From Aldrovandia affinis (lineage: Eukaryota > Chordata > Actinopteri > Notacanthiformes > Halosauridae), in assembly GCA_029706075.1 (NCBI GenBank), contig JAINUG010000011.1:8933001-8997000 (forward strand): a DNA stretch of 64,000 bases, in the 5' to 3' direction. Of the stretch, positions 11,084 through 23,129 are shown one piece after another. Within the stretch, counting starts at the first letter, position 1. Each line of letters opens with the position of its first letter. A program made the position numbers and the translations under genes. Under the pieces are notes generated by a model, which was not told where the DNA came from, made no database searches, and saw only the letters and a list, made by a program, of their open reading frames with translations.

Positions 11084-12275
11084 CAGTCAGGTCCACAATT
11101 ATTGGCACCCTTCATGAAAATGAGCAAATGGCTGTATAAAATAAACAACACAGATAATGAGGTATATATTATGCTGAAACATATGGGATAACTATATACT
11201 CATTCTAATATAATTCAAATTGTATCTTCTTTTTATTGAGTAATACTATTTTTTCTGACAAATGTAGGTGTCAAAATGATTGCCACCCCTAAAGATTATT
11301 TTAAACAAAACCAAACAATGTTAAATCTGCAATAAAATTCTACATATTTAAGTTCATCTCAGTCTTTGTATTGTCAAAATTGTCTCAATCACTGTGGCCT
11401 TCCATCACTTCCTGTTTCAATAGGGTATAAAAATGAGGTAGCGCACATGTAATATCCCTTTGTCATCCATCACCATGTGGAAAGTCAAAGAACTGTTGAA
11501 TCAAAAGAGACAGATGGTTATTAACCTACACAAGCTTATGGAATACAGTTAAACATACCACTAACCACTGTGCAATAATCAAATCATTTTGAACATCTTC
11601 AACAGTTGCAAACTTGGATGCAAGTGAGAGGACACAAGTGCATGTTGTCCCCACACACAGTGATGAAGATGGTGAGGGAGGCAAAGACGAACCCAAGGAC
11701 CACAGTTCAAGAACTGCAGACTTTAGTTGCATCTTGGGGTCACAAAGTCTCAAAATCAACCAAAAGATGGCACCTCCATACCAACAGGCTCTTTGGAAGG
11801 GTTGGATGAAGAAAGCCCTTACTGACAGCAACAAACAAATGTAATCATCTGGAGCCAAATGTCATTGGAACTATGACTCGAACCAGTGCTATGGTCAGTT
11901 CAGACCAAAATTTTACATGTACAGTACATAAATTACATGTTTGGCGTCAAAATGCATACAAGGAAAAGCACCTCATACTTACTGTCAAATATGGTGGTGG
12001 GACATTGATGCTTTGGGAATATTTTACTGCCAGTCGTCCAGGGGCTCTTATTAAGATAAATGGCATAATGAATTCCACCAAGTACAGGACATTTTAGCCA
12101 AAAACCTGGTTGCCTCTGTCAGGAAGCTGAGACTTGACCGTACGTAAACCTTCCAACAAGACAATGACGCCAAACATACCTCAAAATCAACATGGAAATA
12201 GTGCCACAAAAACAAAATCAATGTTTTACAATGGCTATCTCAGACTCTGGTTGATTCCATTGAATCATTAATAAA
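11084..12275 (+). mobile_element. Tc1-like transposon remnant (terminus CAGTCAGGTCCA)
   Basis: The left end CAGTCAGGTCCACAATTATT follows a TA. Broken transposase segments run at 11526-11850 (helix-turn-helix region) and 11870-12230 (GGGTLMLWEYF and the QDND-like block). Several stops and frameshifts are present. The right terminus is missing. Confidence 0.75.
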
Positions 12276-12344
12276 GTAAAATATTTTCCATATTGGAAAA
12301 TTACAATATGTCTTAGTAATGCAAGTAATTCTGGATGTGACTGC

Positions 12345-12375
12345 ACATACATGCACACACACACACACACATATA
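12345..12375. repeat. CA dinucleotide microsatellite
   Basis: A run of about 13 CA units just before the next Tc1 element. Confidence 0.9.
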
Positions 12376-12949
12376 CACAGTGGATATAAAAAGTATTCAG
12401 GTTTTCCATGACATTCACATGGCATTTTCCACATTTTCTTTTCTTACTTCATGGAATCAAAATGGATTTAATTGGGATTTATTTAATTGGGATCAACACA
12501 TAATACTCTATAATGTCAAACAAAAAACAACTCTAAAGGTTATTGTTTATTAATTACAAATAAAAAACAGACAATAATTGATAGCATAAGCATTCACCCC
12601 TTTTTCTAAGACACACCTAAATAAACTGTGGTGCATTCCATTGTCTTCAGAGGTCACATAATTATTTGAAGTCCATCTGTGTACAATTAAGGTGTTTCAA
12701 ATGATTTCAAATTAAATACATCTGTCTGTGAGAGGTCCCATAGTTGGTTAGTGTATTTCCAAACAAGGAAATCTTCATCTTCATCATGAAGCCCAAAGAA
12801 CATTAAAAGAAAATCAGAGAAAATGTTTTTAAAAGCACCAATCAGGGGAAAATGTAAGAAGATTTCAAAAACTTTGAATATCCCCCGGACCACCGTTAAG
12901 TCCATCATAAAGAAATGAAGAGAATATGGCACAACTGTGTATTTGCCTA

Positions 12950-14180
12950 TGTGACCGGGGCACATGTGAGCCCCAGACTACAAGAGCCAGACTACGCCAC
13001 TCAGGGAATTGCACCCAGAGAATACCCAATAAATACACAATAAATACACAGGTTCTTGAATAAGAAAGGGAGCAGAGACGTGAGTTTCCAGTTTCACCAG
13101 AAAATATAATTTATTTAGGGGTTCACAGGGTAATTTATATTCACATTTATTTACAGCTAAAAGATAATCTACTTTATTACAAAAATATATTCTATTTTAA
13201 AACCATACACTTTTTAAGAGGTTTCCACTGATGATACCACCAAATTAGGAGGAGGGTTGCCAAAGGAATCTGTAGGAGGAGAATGGGGAGGGAGGCATAG
13301 AAGGTTTCACCGCCACAAATAGGCCATGCAAAAATACACTGTTACGTATACTAAAACTACAAAATGAACACAGCACTCGTGGGAAACACAGCAATTACCA
13401 CACGTGAATAGGAAGCCCTAAGGGGAAGCCTCCGCTCCGTGACCAACCACCTACTGAGCTGTAGCAACCCAACCGTCCTGTTAACCGGCAGGAGCCCGAA
13501 ATAGCAAACCCCTAAAATCGACAGCCAACAGTTGGTTTATAAGAAAATAATGAAACAAAAGACATAAACAAGTATTAAAAGACAACAACCAAACAAAGTA
13601 ATGGGCAAAAACAGCAGTGGCCCAGCGCTCCTCCTGATAAGAAAAATAACACAATTAGCAACCTTTTACAATAATTACAAATAGGAGATCCCTAGTTAGG
13701 CAGCCATACTGCCTTACCTGCACTCATACAGCAGAACTAGGGGCTACAGGAGACCATCGTCAGGGTCCTTGTTCCTATAATGAGAGGTAAGGTTACCAAT
13801 ATGCATTAACATCTTACTAGAACCACTGCAACAGTTAAAATAAAAGCAAGCTACAACAGCACACAGAATGCATACCTGGGAAGCCACAAGATACGGTGAG
13901 CACAATTACTCTTCCGTTGCGTTGTATAAGGCAGGGGAAAGAGCTAACGCTGCTCTTTGCTGGCTCTGCTCCTACTGCAACCTTTACCATGCGATCAGGA
14001 CGAAAGCGGGGTGAGTCTGTCACTGCCTGCACACTGCTCCCTTTAAATGAACTGAAATGATCACGATCACCTGTTCTCACTCACGGTGATTACAATAGAG
14101 TAACCAGTATCAGCTGTTTTCACTCAGGATGGTTACAAGCTGCGTGGCCAAACTGACAGGGGAACTCTCAACCCATTACA
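12950..14180 (-). repeat. 3' LTR of the Gypsy element
   Basis: It starts (+ strand) TGTGACC and ends CATTACA. It differs from the other LTR mainly by a 12-bp tandem duplication (AATAAATACACA twice near 13029) and several one-base length changes in homopolymers. Confidence 0.95.
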
Positions 14181-14237
14181 ATCTACCCCCACTTCTATCG
14201 GAGTCCCGCCGATAAAACAAAACAGGACCTAAGGGAG

Positions 14238-15690
14238 TTACCTCCAGAGCCTAGGTATAGCAGATATCATATTACCAGACCCAGGGACCCAAGAGGTTGC
14301 CGCCCCCATCCCCCCTCTCTGTACTGGCACCGGAAGATGGTGGAGGTTTGTGTGCCTTCCTGCCGCCTCCCGTTGGCTTCTACGGATAGGAATGGCAGTC
14401 TGTCCAGCATCACTGGTGCCTTCCATAGGGTCAGTGGTCTCCATGCTAAATGGAGTGGTAGCAATGGTAATGGGCCCTGCTGGTGGTTGTAAGTGAGGGG
14501 GGGGAGAAAATGGGTCAGGAGCAACTGTAATTACGGTTTCTCTGGTTGGCTGAGGAACAATCCACCACTCACCACCCTGTTCTTCCCCATACTTGCTGGT
14601 GATAGGCCCCACTGGCTCTGCAGGGTCTGGCCCACAGGGAAGTGGGCTGGTTAAGGGAACTGGTCGCAACAAAGTTCGATGAACATGTTTAATATTCTCT
14701 GGATTGTCCAGGGGTGCAATAGAGTACACGGCTCCCCCACCAGAGGGGGTCTTCATGACTTGATATTTTGTGGGGCCCCAGGCGTCCTGAATCTTTACTC
14801 TGCCTCGAGCACTATTGTCTCAGCAGGTAGACCACCTCACCTTCCGTCAAGCTGCCCCCAGTCACATGTTGGTCGTTCCGCTCCTTCCTGAGGCGGGCCG
14901 CTGCTTGAATCCGCTCCGTTGCACCATCAAAGGCAGTCTGGAGGCGCATTTGATGTTCCCGCAGCCAGTCATTGACGGTACCCCCGTTCGGTTCCTGGAT
15001 TCTGCCAAGGAGGAAATCAACAGGGAGTTGGGGTTCTTGACCAAACATTAAAAGGTGTGGTGACTCACCAGTGGTTTGATGGATGGTGGTATTATAGGAG
15101 AAGGTAACATGTGGGAGATAGTTGGGCCAATCCAGCTTCTTGGCAGGCGGAAGGGTTTGCAACAGGCTATGCAGGGTCCTATTGAACCTCTCGCATTGGC
15201 CATTCCCCTGAGGGTGGTACGGAGTGGTGTGTGTCTTTTGTACGCCGTAAAAACTGCAAAGCTGCTGAATCAGCTGACTCTCAAAGTTCCGGCCTTGATC
15301 CGAAATGTATTCGGGCGGCACCCCGAACCTGTGAAGAACCATTCCCGGACTAACACCCCGGCCGTGTGGATGCTCGTTGATCCGGGTAGGTACAGCTTGT
15401 GTGAATTTGGAAAAGACGTCAGTCATTACTAGAACTTGTTCTCTTCCATCACGAGCACGCTCCAAAGGGAAAAGTCAATGGCCAGAATCTGGTTTGGTCG
15501 AGAGGCCAACAAGTGGCCCATGGGTGTTCTCACAGTAGGGTGTACAGGTTTGGCCAGAGCACATCGGTCACACTGTTTACACCAATCCTTAACATCCTGA
15601 TACAAGCCGGGCCAGTAACACCGTTGTCTCACCAGGTCAGTGGTTCTCTCTACTCCCTGATGTCCGTGGCCCTGGTGTAGTTGTTGGAGG
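14238..15690 (-). pseudogene. Integrase of the Gypsy element, two frameshifts
   Basis: It inserts the cDNA copy into host DNA. The zinc module (HQGHGHQGVERTTDLVRQ and then CKQCDRC) is at 15570-15690, at the end of the RT frame. The first catalytic Asp (AIDF) lies just before a frameshift near 15455. The next frame (15465-14812) has SDQGRNF and NGQCERFNRT with the D-35-E spacing. A second shift near 14815 leads into the tail (KIQDAWGPTKYQV, then an 'RTLLRPVP' stretch), ending at 14238. Both shifts are one-base changes. The first lies in a T run. Confidence 0.85.
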
Positions 15691-15699
15691 ACCTCCTCT

Positions 15700-17777
15700 C
15701 TCAAGGAGACAGGTAACAGCAGCTGGTAAACTTCTTCCCCACCATCTGGACGCAAGGTGCGGCGGTATAGGAGCCCCTCCCTCTCCACCACTCGATTCCA
15801 CTGTCGTACCAGTTCCCGCACTGGATTCGAAAGGGTCAGGCGTTCTTTCTTGTCAGGGACACGGTTACGGCGCCAAAACTGGAGGAAGGCTCCCAACACC
15901 GGGTCTGCATTCTGGAGGGCCTGAAGATGATCAGCGGAATGAGAGAGGAGGACAGACGTTGACATTTGGGTCACCTGTACAGGTCTTTCGGTCTGCTGGC
16001 ACCTCAAGGACTCAGGGATGGCGGTTCCAGGAAAGGCCCTGGAGATTGGGTGCTGCCGGGAAAGGGAGTCAGCATTAGCATTAGAACGGCCTGAGCGGTA
16101 CCGGAGGGAGAAATCAAAAGCGGCTAGCTCAGACGCCCACCGCTGTTCTATCGCCCCCAACTTGGCGGTATTCAGGTGACTGAGCGGATTATTGTCTGTC
16201 CACACTACACACTTTTGACCCAACAAATACTCCCGGAACTTTTCAGTCATGGCCCACTTTAGGGCCAAAAACTCCAGTTTCATGGAGCTATAGTTAGGCA
16301 TGTTCCTTTCAGAACGAGTCAAGGCTCTGCTGGCATAAGCTACTGGCCTCACTTTGCCATCCTGTTCCTGGGAGAGCACCGCCCCTAATCCGCTAAGACT
16401 GGCATCCACTTCTAGAATGAAAGGTAGGGAAAAGTTAGCATAAGCCAATACAGGGGCACAAACTAATCTGGACTTGAGGTCAGTAAAACTTTCCTCACAT
16501 TGGTCAGTCCAAAGTTCCCCAATCAGCTTTCGAGATGGTCTTTTTGTGTGGGGGTCTGTAAGCTCGGTAACTAAACGATGAAGAGGGGCTGCAATTTTGG
16601 CAAATCCCTCCACAAATCGTCGGTAATAACTACCAAAGCCTAAGAATGACCTCAGTTCTGTCACACTGGTTGGTCTTGACCACTCTGCCACTGCAGAGAT
16701 CTTCCCAGGATCTGTAGCCACTCCCTCTTTTGAGATCACATGTCCCAGATAGTTTACCTCCGTTCGGAAGAAGCAACATTTCTCCATCTTTAATTTTAGC
16801 TTCTCCTGTTGAAGGCGGGACAACACGACGTCGAGGCGCTCCAGATGTTCATCTACTGTGGTCGAGAACACAATCACGTCATCCAGGTACAGTAACAGGG
16901 TCTGGAAATGCTGGGCACCAAAAATCCGCTCCATCAGCCTCTGAAATGTACCTGGCGCATTGCAGAGGCCAAAGGGCATACGGTTAAATTCAAATAGTCC
17001 AAATGGTGTACAGAAAGCAGTCTTTGACTTATCTTTCTCAGCTACCGGTACCTGGTTATAGCTGCTTGCCAGATCCATTGTGGAGAACCACCGCGCACCA
17101 GACAGAGCATCTAGGGACTCCTCTATCCGGGGTAGCGGAAAGGCATCCCTGCGTGTCTTGTGATTAAGCTGACGATAATCCACACACATCCGCAGGCTGC
17201 CGTCCTTTTTCTTGACAAGGACTATAGGGGAAGCATAGGGGCTGCAACTCTCCCGGATCACCTGGGCCTCTAAGAGCTGGTTGATATGGTCTTTTACAGA
17301 ATCATAATCTGAGGGGGGGATTCTCCTAAACCTCTGTCGCACAGGCACATCATCCAGCACTGGGATTTCATGCTCTATAAGGTTAGTACACCCCAAATCC
17401 CCTTCAAAAGCTGAGAAGACAGACTGGTGCCTCCTTAAAAGGGATCTTACCTTCACCTGCTCTGCCTCTGGGACATTAATTAAATCAAGGGACTCAATTG
17501 TGCCTAAAACGTTGCTCACCTGCCCTGCTTGAGAACTTATGGTGGTCACAGTACGGGACCCCTTGGGCTCCTTAAGGATCTCTCTGATGCCTGTGGGTAA
17601 ACTCACTATTTGGGCCTGGTGGAGCATCCCTAGGGCAGAACGAGGGTGAAGTTTAGCATCAGTAGTGCCCACATTCAACACTGGGATGTATGCAGTACCA
17701 CGATGCACTGTAACCATGGCGAGAGATACCAGCAAGCCTGAGGGCATCATGTTTAGCAAAGGGTTCAAACAATACAT
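15700..17777 (-). pseudogene. Reverse transcriptase and RNase H of the Gypsy element
   Basis: The long open frame 17777-15429 (782 residues, - strand) holds an intact-looking RT followed by RNase H. Visible motifs are SPYASPIVLVKKKDG, CVDYRQLN, the palm motif YLDD (about residue 300, near 16880) and LGHVIS. RNase H then shows EVDASLSGLGAVLSQ, a WTDNNPL block and ADSLSRQ. The frame begins after a one-base shift near 17765 that cuts it from the protease, so it has no proper start. Marked pseudogene for that reason. Confidence 0.9.
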
Positions 17778-18300
17778 GGGAAGAGGGAAAGCATTTCTGT
17801 GTACAGGTTGCTGCCACCAACTTAACTGTCCCCCCAGGTATGTAGGTCGGATATCTCCCCCTCACCCTAACAACTCCACTGGCATGGGCTGATGGGCTGA
17901 CCCAGGCATCATGGCACTCCTGTAGAGCTTTCTTCCAGACTTCTGGAGCATCCTTCACCAGTGGGATATCAAAAATGGATGAAGCATGTTGCCCAAACAA
18001 CTCTACATAGCATTCACGGATCACATTCATGCCTAGTACCCCAGGGACACCCGTTTCCAGGAAGACCCGGAGGATCCTTCACAACTAAAATTCCTCGCTT
18101 GGAAATAACTGTACCACATACAGAAACATCAAGATCCACATACCCAACATATGGAATGCTGAGTCCATTAGCTGCGGTGAGTTCTAGCCACTGGCATGCC
18201 TGAGGAGAGTTGTTAAAGTGCTGGCGGAAGAAGGACTCCTTAATAGTGGAGACCATGGACCCGGTGTCAACTAAACATTTTACTTCTACCCCCCCATTCC
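17659..18300 (-). pseudogene. Protease and linker of the Gypsy element
   Basis: On the - strand a retropepsin active site, LVDTGSMVS, lies near 18265. It is followed by strands typical of the family (YVGYVDLDV, GILVVKD) and then GVLGMNVIRECY in another frame. Frame changes near 18050 and 17765 separate protease from RT. Confidence 0.8.
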
Positions 18301-18419
18301 TACTGTGACATATGGACAGGAGCTCACAATTTGAGGCAACGACTTTTCCCTTACTGAACCCTGGTAACCTGAGCCTACAATGCCCCCTTCTGAATTATGG
18401 CTCTGTAAGACAGAAGGCA

Positions 18420-19465
18420 TTAGTTTCCCGATGGCTGAGATGGTGGGGCTGACTTTGGTAGGGACTGTGGCTGCTGTATGTGAGGAGTGACCCTTTCGTT
18501 ATCACAATGATGGGCAAAATGGCCTGGCTGCTGGCAGCGCCTGCAGATCACTGGGCCATTATTTGGAGGCCGGGACCATCTGGGAGGGTTCTGTAACTGC
18601 AGAAGGCACTTTGAGAGTTGATCAAGTTGTTCTTGTTGTTTTTTTAGCATTTCTTTTACCTCAGCCATCTCAGTTTGAGGTGACATACTGCTAGCACTAG
18701 CTGACACCCTAGATGTGTGGGTGGCACAAATAGAGGGGACTGAGAAGCTGCGTAGCCTACCTTCTGGCAGTATACCTTCCTCTCCCATCTGATCGCCTCC
18801 ACCTCACCTCGTACATCCAGAAGCGTAGCAGCTGGCTTAGCACGGACAGACTGTTTTAGAGTCCTGCAGAGACCTGGATCATTGACATGTTCAACAAACT
18901 GATCCCTCAATAAAATAGCAGAGTTAGGTACAGCCTGATGGGCATTTCTCATGATCTTTTCCATAAGCTCAAATAAAGCATGGGAGTATTCTTGTAATGA
19001 CTCACCCTCTAGCTGCTTTCTGGAAAAGAAATCCTTCTGCAAGGCAACATAAGAGAGTGAACACCCATACACTTCCTGCAGAATGAGCAAAACCCTCTCA
19101 GGGTCCTCCTGATCTAGTCTTGGCCTATACTTGATCTCATCTTTAGCAGGCCCTTCCAAATGGTCATAAATGAAATATGCCTGATCTACTGGGGCTAGAT
19201 GTCGGGCCCGTATGCTAGCGCGGACCTCGTCAATCCACTCCACTATACCTATACCCATATTCCCACGAAACATGGGACACTTTCTCTCTCTGGGCACATA
19301 GAGGAGGCGTTCAGGCACCACACCAGGAGGGCCAGAGGAACCAGAGGGCTCAGGGACAAAGTTAGGAGTAGAGGGTCGGGCGAGAGCGAGCTCCCGCACG
19401 AGGTGTTCCTTTTGGCCCGGAGCTGCATTACCAGGTCCCGCAAGTCCTGGGTCTTCGCTGTCCAT
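18420..19465 (-). pseudogene. Gag of the Gypsy element, one frameshift
   Basis: Structural polyprotein. The 269-residue frame starting at 19465 carries a capsid-like region (MFRGNMGIGIVEWIDEV, LEGPAKDEIKYRP, then VYGCSLSYVALQKDFFSRKQ), typical of Gypsy gag. A one-base shift in a G run near 18785 moves to the frame 18788-18420. That frame has a coiled-coil-like EMLKKQQEQLDQL stretch and a CCHC zinc knuckle (CRRCQQPGHFAHHC). Start chosen at 19465, the first Met downstream of the primer binding site. Confidence 0.85.
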
Positions 19466-19728
19466 ATCTCTGGTAGAAAGTCACTGTACTGGAACCGGCA
19501 GTAGGAAACAGAAGTCCGCTGAGCAGAAATGCAGATTCTTCCCCAGAAGAGGTGCCTCTTTGAGTGGAATCCAAAGGCCAACTGCTGTTTTTGCCCCTTT
19601 CCGAAAAACTAAGATGGTTACCTTTAAGAACAAAACATCAAAATGCACATATATAGACAAAGAAAATGAAACAAAATAAACCCAACTGTGGCAAAACTGA
19701 CTAGAAGGACACGTCTCTGCTTTTTACA

Positions 19729-19750
19729 GAAATCCTGCCGACTCACGCCA
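19729..19750 (-). promoter_or_regulatory. Primer binding site, tRNA-Ser-like
   Basis: Three bases inside the 5' LTR, the - strand reads TGGCGTGAGTCGGCAGGATT. From knowledge of vertebrate tRNAs this matches the complement of a tRNA-Ser 3' end with one extra base. Confidence 0.65.
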
Positions 19751-19753
19751 GAT

Positions 19754-20971
19754 TGTGACGGGGCACATGTGAGCCCCAGACTACAAGAGCCAGACTACGC
19801 CACTCAGGGAATTGCACCCAGAGAATACCCAATAAATACACAGGTTCTTGAATAAGAAAGGGAGCAGAGACGTGAGTTTCCAGTTTCACCAGAAAATATA
19901 ATTTATTTAGGGTTCACAGGGTAATTTATATTCACATTTATTTACAGCTAAAAGATAATCTACTTTATTACAAAAATATATTCTATTTTAAAACCATACA
20001 CTTTTAAGAGGTTTCCACTGATGATACCACCAAATTAGGAGGAGGGTTGCCAAAGGAATCTGTAGGAGGAGAATGGGGGAGGAGGCATAGAAGGTTTCAC
20101 CGCCACAAATAGGCCATGCAAAAATACACTGTTACGTATACTAAAACTACAAAATGAACACAGCACTCGTGGGAAACACAGCAATTACCACACGTGAATA
20201 GGAAGCCCTAAGGGGAAGCCTCCGCTCCGTGACCAACCACCTACTGAGCTGTAGCAACCCAACCGTCCTGTTAACCGGCAGGAGCCCGGAAATAGCAAAC
20301 CCCTAAAATCGACAGCCAACAGTTGGTTTATAAGAAAATAATGAAACAAAAGACATAAACAAGTATTAAAAGACAACAACCAAACAAAGTAATGGGCAAA
20401 AACAGCAGTGGCCCAGCGCTCCTCCTGATAAGAAAAATAACACAATTAGCAACCTTTTACAATAATTACAAATAGGAGATCCCTAGTTAGGCAGCCATAC
20501 TGCCTTACCTGCACTCATACAGCAGAACTAGGGGCTACAGGAGACCATCGTCAGGGTCCTTGTTCCTATAATGAGAGGTAAGGTTACCAATATGCATTAA
20601 CATCTTACTAGAACCACTGCAACAGTTAAAATAAAAGCAAGCTACAACAGGACACAGAATGCATACCTGGAAGCCACAAGATACGGTGAGCACAATTACT
20701 CTTCCGTTGCGTTGTATAAGGCAGGGGAAAGAGCTAACGCTGCTCTTTGCTGGCTCTGCTCCTACTGCAACCTTTACCATGCGATCAGGACGAAAGCGGG
20801 GTGAGTCTGTCACTGCCTGCACACTGCTCCCTTTAAATGAACTGAAATGATCACGATCACCTGTTCTCACTCACGGTGATTACAATAGAGTAACCAGTAT
20901 CAGCTGTTTTCACTCAGGATGGTTACAAGCTGCGTGGCCAAACTGACAGGGGGAACTCTCAACCCATTACA
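19754..20971 (-). repeat. 5' LTR of the Gypsy element
   Basis: Direct repeat of 12950-14180 over its full length. It carries the element promoter, although no clear TATA box was singled out. Confidence 0.95.
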
Positions 20972-21882
20972 CCTAGAACAGGCCATCCTCCAAAACTGAG
21001 CATCCGTGAGAGAAGAGCACTTGTTAGGGAGGCTACCAAGAAGCCTATGGAAACTCTGACAGAGTTACAGTCTTCCATGGCAGAGATGGGAGAAACTGTC
21101 CATGGGACAACAGTAGCCTGGGCGCTTCACAAATATGTGGCAAAAAAATAAACATTGTTGAAAACTCACATGAAATATTGCCTAGAGTTTGCCAGAAGGC
21201 ATGTGGGAGACTCTCAAATCAAGTGGAGGAAGGCTTCAATGGTCTGATGAGACCAAGATTGAACTTTTTGGCATCAACATTAGGTGCTATGTTTGATGCA
21301 ATCTTAACACTGTGCATCATCCCAAGAACGCTATCCCTACTGTGAAACACGGTGGTGGGAGTCTAATGCTATGGGAATGCTTCTCTGCTTCACGGCCTGG
21401 AAAACTTGGAAAAATAGAGAGAAAAATGGATGGAGCAAGATATAGATCAATTTTGGAGGAAAACTTGCTGCAGTCTGCAAGAGACCTGAGATTTTGGAGA
21501 AGATTTATATTTCAGCAGGGCAATAACCGAAAGCACACAGAAAAAGACACATGGGGGTGATTTGTCCTGAATCAATGTCCTGGAGTGGCCCAGTCAAGGC
21601 CCATACCTCAATCCTATTGAGAATCTGTGGAAAGATTAGAACATTGCCAAAGGTGCAAAAGTATTAAGTCACACAAAAGGAATTGCATCACAGTTCTTCA
21701 GATATAAAGCAACATATCAATTTTACATGTTCTGCTTGAATTCCCTTTCAAGTGTTTTCAAGTGATATGTGTGAAATATATCACTGCAACAGGTGAAGCA
21801 AGTTGGGTTGTAAATTACCAAAATGTGTTATTTAACATTGCAGATAGTAAGCTAGTTGGGGAGATGAGCTGTGAACGCGAGC

Positions 21883-22100
21883 TTAGCACTTCTTCTCCAT
21901 TTCTTCATCTTGTTTTTTCTCCAGAGAGCTGATAATGGTGATTTAAAAAAAGAACACAACTTACTGAGAGGGCATGGGCGGCTTGTGGCTGCCGTTCTTT
22001 GTTGTATGATCTTGGGGAGAACCGTTTGGTAGCGCTCTTGCACGCACGCCAGGCTGCGCTGGCAGATTAACAGCGAGGTGGTAGCTGCGTAGGTGGGCAT
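21883..22100 (-). CDS. Possible terminal exon pair of an unrecognised gene
   Basis: Exon A (22100-21965, 136 nt) is preceded by a CTTTTCAG acceptor and followed by a GTAAGT donor. Exon B (21928-21883, 46 nt) has an ATTATCAG acceptor and ends in TAA. The phases fit: two bases left over from exon A plus one from exon B. This gives a 59-residue carboxy end running from AHLRSYHLAVNLPAQ to LEKKQDEEMEKKC. Exon A is CpG-richer than its surroundings. No upstream exon was found and I do not recognise the protein. It could be chance or a decayed gene. Confidence 0.3.
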
Positions 22101-22503
22101 CTGAAAAGTTTTTGGTCACAACAGTATGTTCAGCATTTCAAAGTGCAGTTGGTGACAAAACTCACCATACAACATCTATATCTGTCACAGGCAATGCTTT
22201 CATCAAATTGATGCAAATTATGAAATGTGTTTAATGTGGTTCTACGGTGTCTTTTTTTGACAATTTTTTGACAATTCCTCAATTTTGTATGCACAAAACA
22301 AATTCCAGAAACAAGCAGTTATGGCTGGGGTAGGCAATGAGTGCCGTATCTGGATTTCATGCCAACATCTGGTCTCATTTATTTCATTAGCCCAGACATT
22401 TGTGAGACCTGACATGTTAGCTTCATTTATTGATGAGCTCATGAATGGCAGCTGAAGACTGCTCTTGTGCCCCTACATGGAACTTACTTACGGTTGAGAA
22501 ATC

Positions 22504-22680
22504 CAGTGGTTCCCAAACCTCTCCATGGGGATCCTCAGATGGTCCATGTCTTTGTTCAATTCCACCACCAGAACGCCTGATTCAGCTAGATAAAACTATT
22601 TTAAAAGAGTTGATGAGTTGATTAATTTAACGAATACATGGGTTGGCTGTGGGTCCTCAAGGAGAGGTTTGGAACCACTG
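22504..22680. mobile_element. hAT-type MITE
   Basis: 177 bp with inverted ends: CAGTGGTTCCCAAACCTCTC at left and the complement-matching GAGAGGTTTGGAACCACTG at right. The terminus is typical of hAT/Charlie elements. An 8-bp target duplication is no longer evident. Confidence 0.75.
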
Positions 22681-22739
22681 GCCTTAATCTACAAGTGAAC
22701 TGGCATTGGTGTATACAGCCAAATAGCTAATGGATCCAG

Positions 22740-22805
22740 GGTAATTGGAGGCAACAAAAACCAGTATGCACACCAGCCCTCCAGGACTGGAGCTGCCCAC
22801 CCCTG
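22740..22805 (-). mobile_element. hAT terminal fragment
   Basis: On the - strand it begins CAGGGGTGGGCAGCTCCAGT and continues TCCTGGAGGGCTGGTGTGC, a common fish hAT terminus. The other end is not visible. Confidence 0.5.
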
Positions 22806-23129
22806 ATTTATGGTTATATTGCTCTCTAGTGTCTGTCAATCAAAACATGTCAAATGGCTAAATCACCTAGCTTGTAAAACAACTGATTTCCATTTTCCTT
22901 TATTTTCTTGGATATATACCCAGGACAACTGACATTTTCTCAGGGGCGCAATGTAAATGGTCACACCTTTTAATCAAACCTGCAAGTGCAAACATGATTA
23001 ATTGGCTGGTGTGGTGTGGTCATTTCTCAAAATTGGATTAAGGAGGCTAACTTCGTAAGCAACTCTGTCTTTCTTCTAATCAGATTTAATACAAAAGCAA
23101 AATATTTCTAAAAGTTAGCTGGATAACTC

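Larger units (their letters stand above)
12950..20971 (-). mobile_element. Near-complete Gypsy LTR retrotransposon
   Basis: Two direct LTRs of 1231 and 1218 bp flank a 5.6-kb interior transcribed on the - strand. The target duplication CCTA is at 12946-12949 and 20972-20975. The order is 5' LTR (19754-20971), primer binding site, gag, protease, RT, RNase H, integrase, polypurine tract (about 14181-14195) and 3' LTR (12950-14180). This is the normal Ty3/Gypsy order. No env was seen. Coding is complete apart from about five single-base frameshifts, and the LTRs are almost identical, so the insertion is recent. Confidence 0.95.
12378..21670 (+). mobile_element. Tc1-like transposon split by a Gypsy element
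   Basis: The 5' half is 12378-12949 (terminus CAGTGGATATAAAAAGTATT). The 3' half is 20972-21670. The two join at CCTA, which is duplicated on both sides of the Gypsy insertion. The 3' half carries transposase segments (VRRALVREATKK-like, GGGSLMLWECFSASRPGK at 21345-21400, a QQGNN-like relic of the second Asp block near 21520, and the NPIENLW block near 21613). The copy is decayed. The right terminal repeat was not found, so it looks truncated. Confidence 0.85.

Noticed and set aside
14679-15051. + strand ORFs within the Gypsy integrase region
   Set aside because: They are antisense shadows of the - strand integrase frame.
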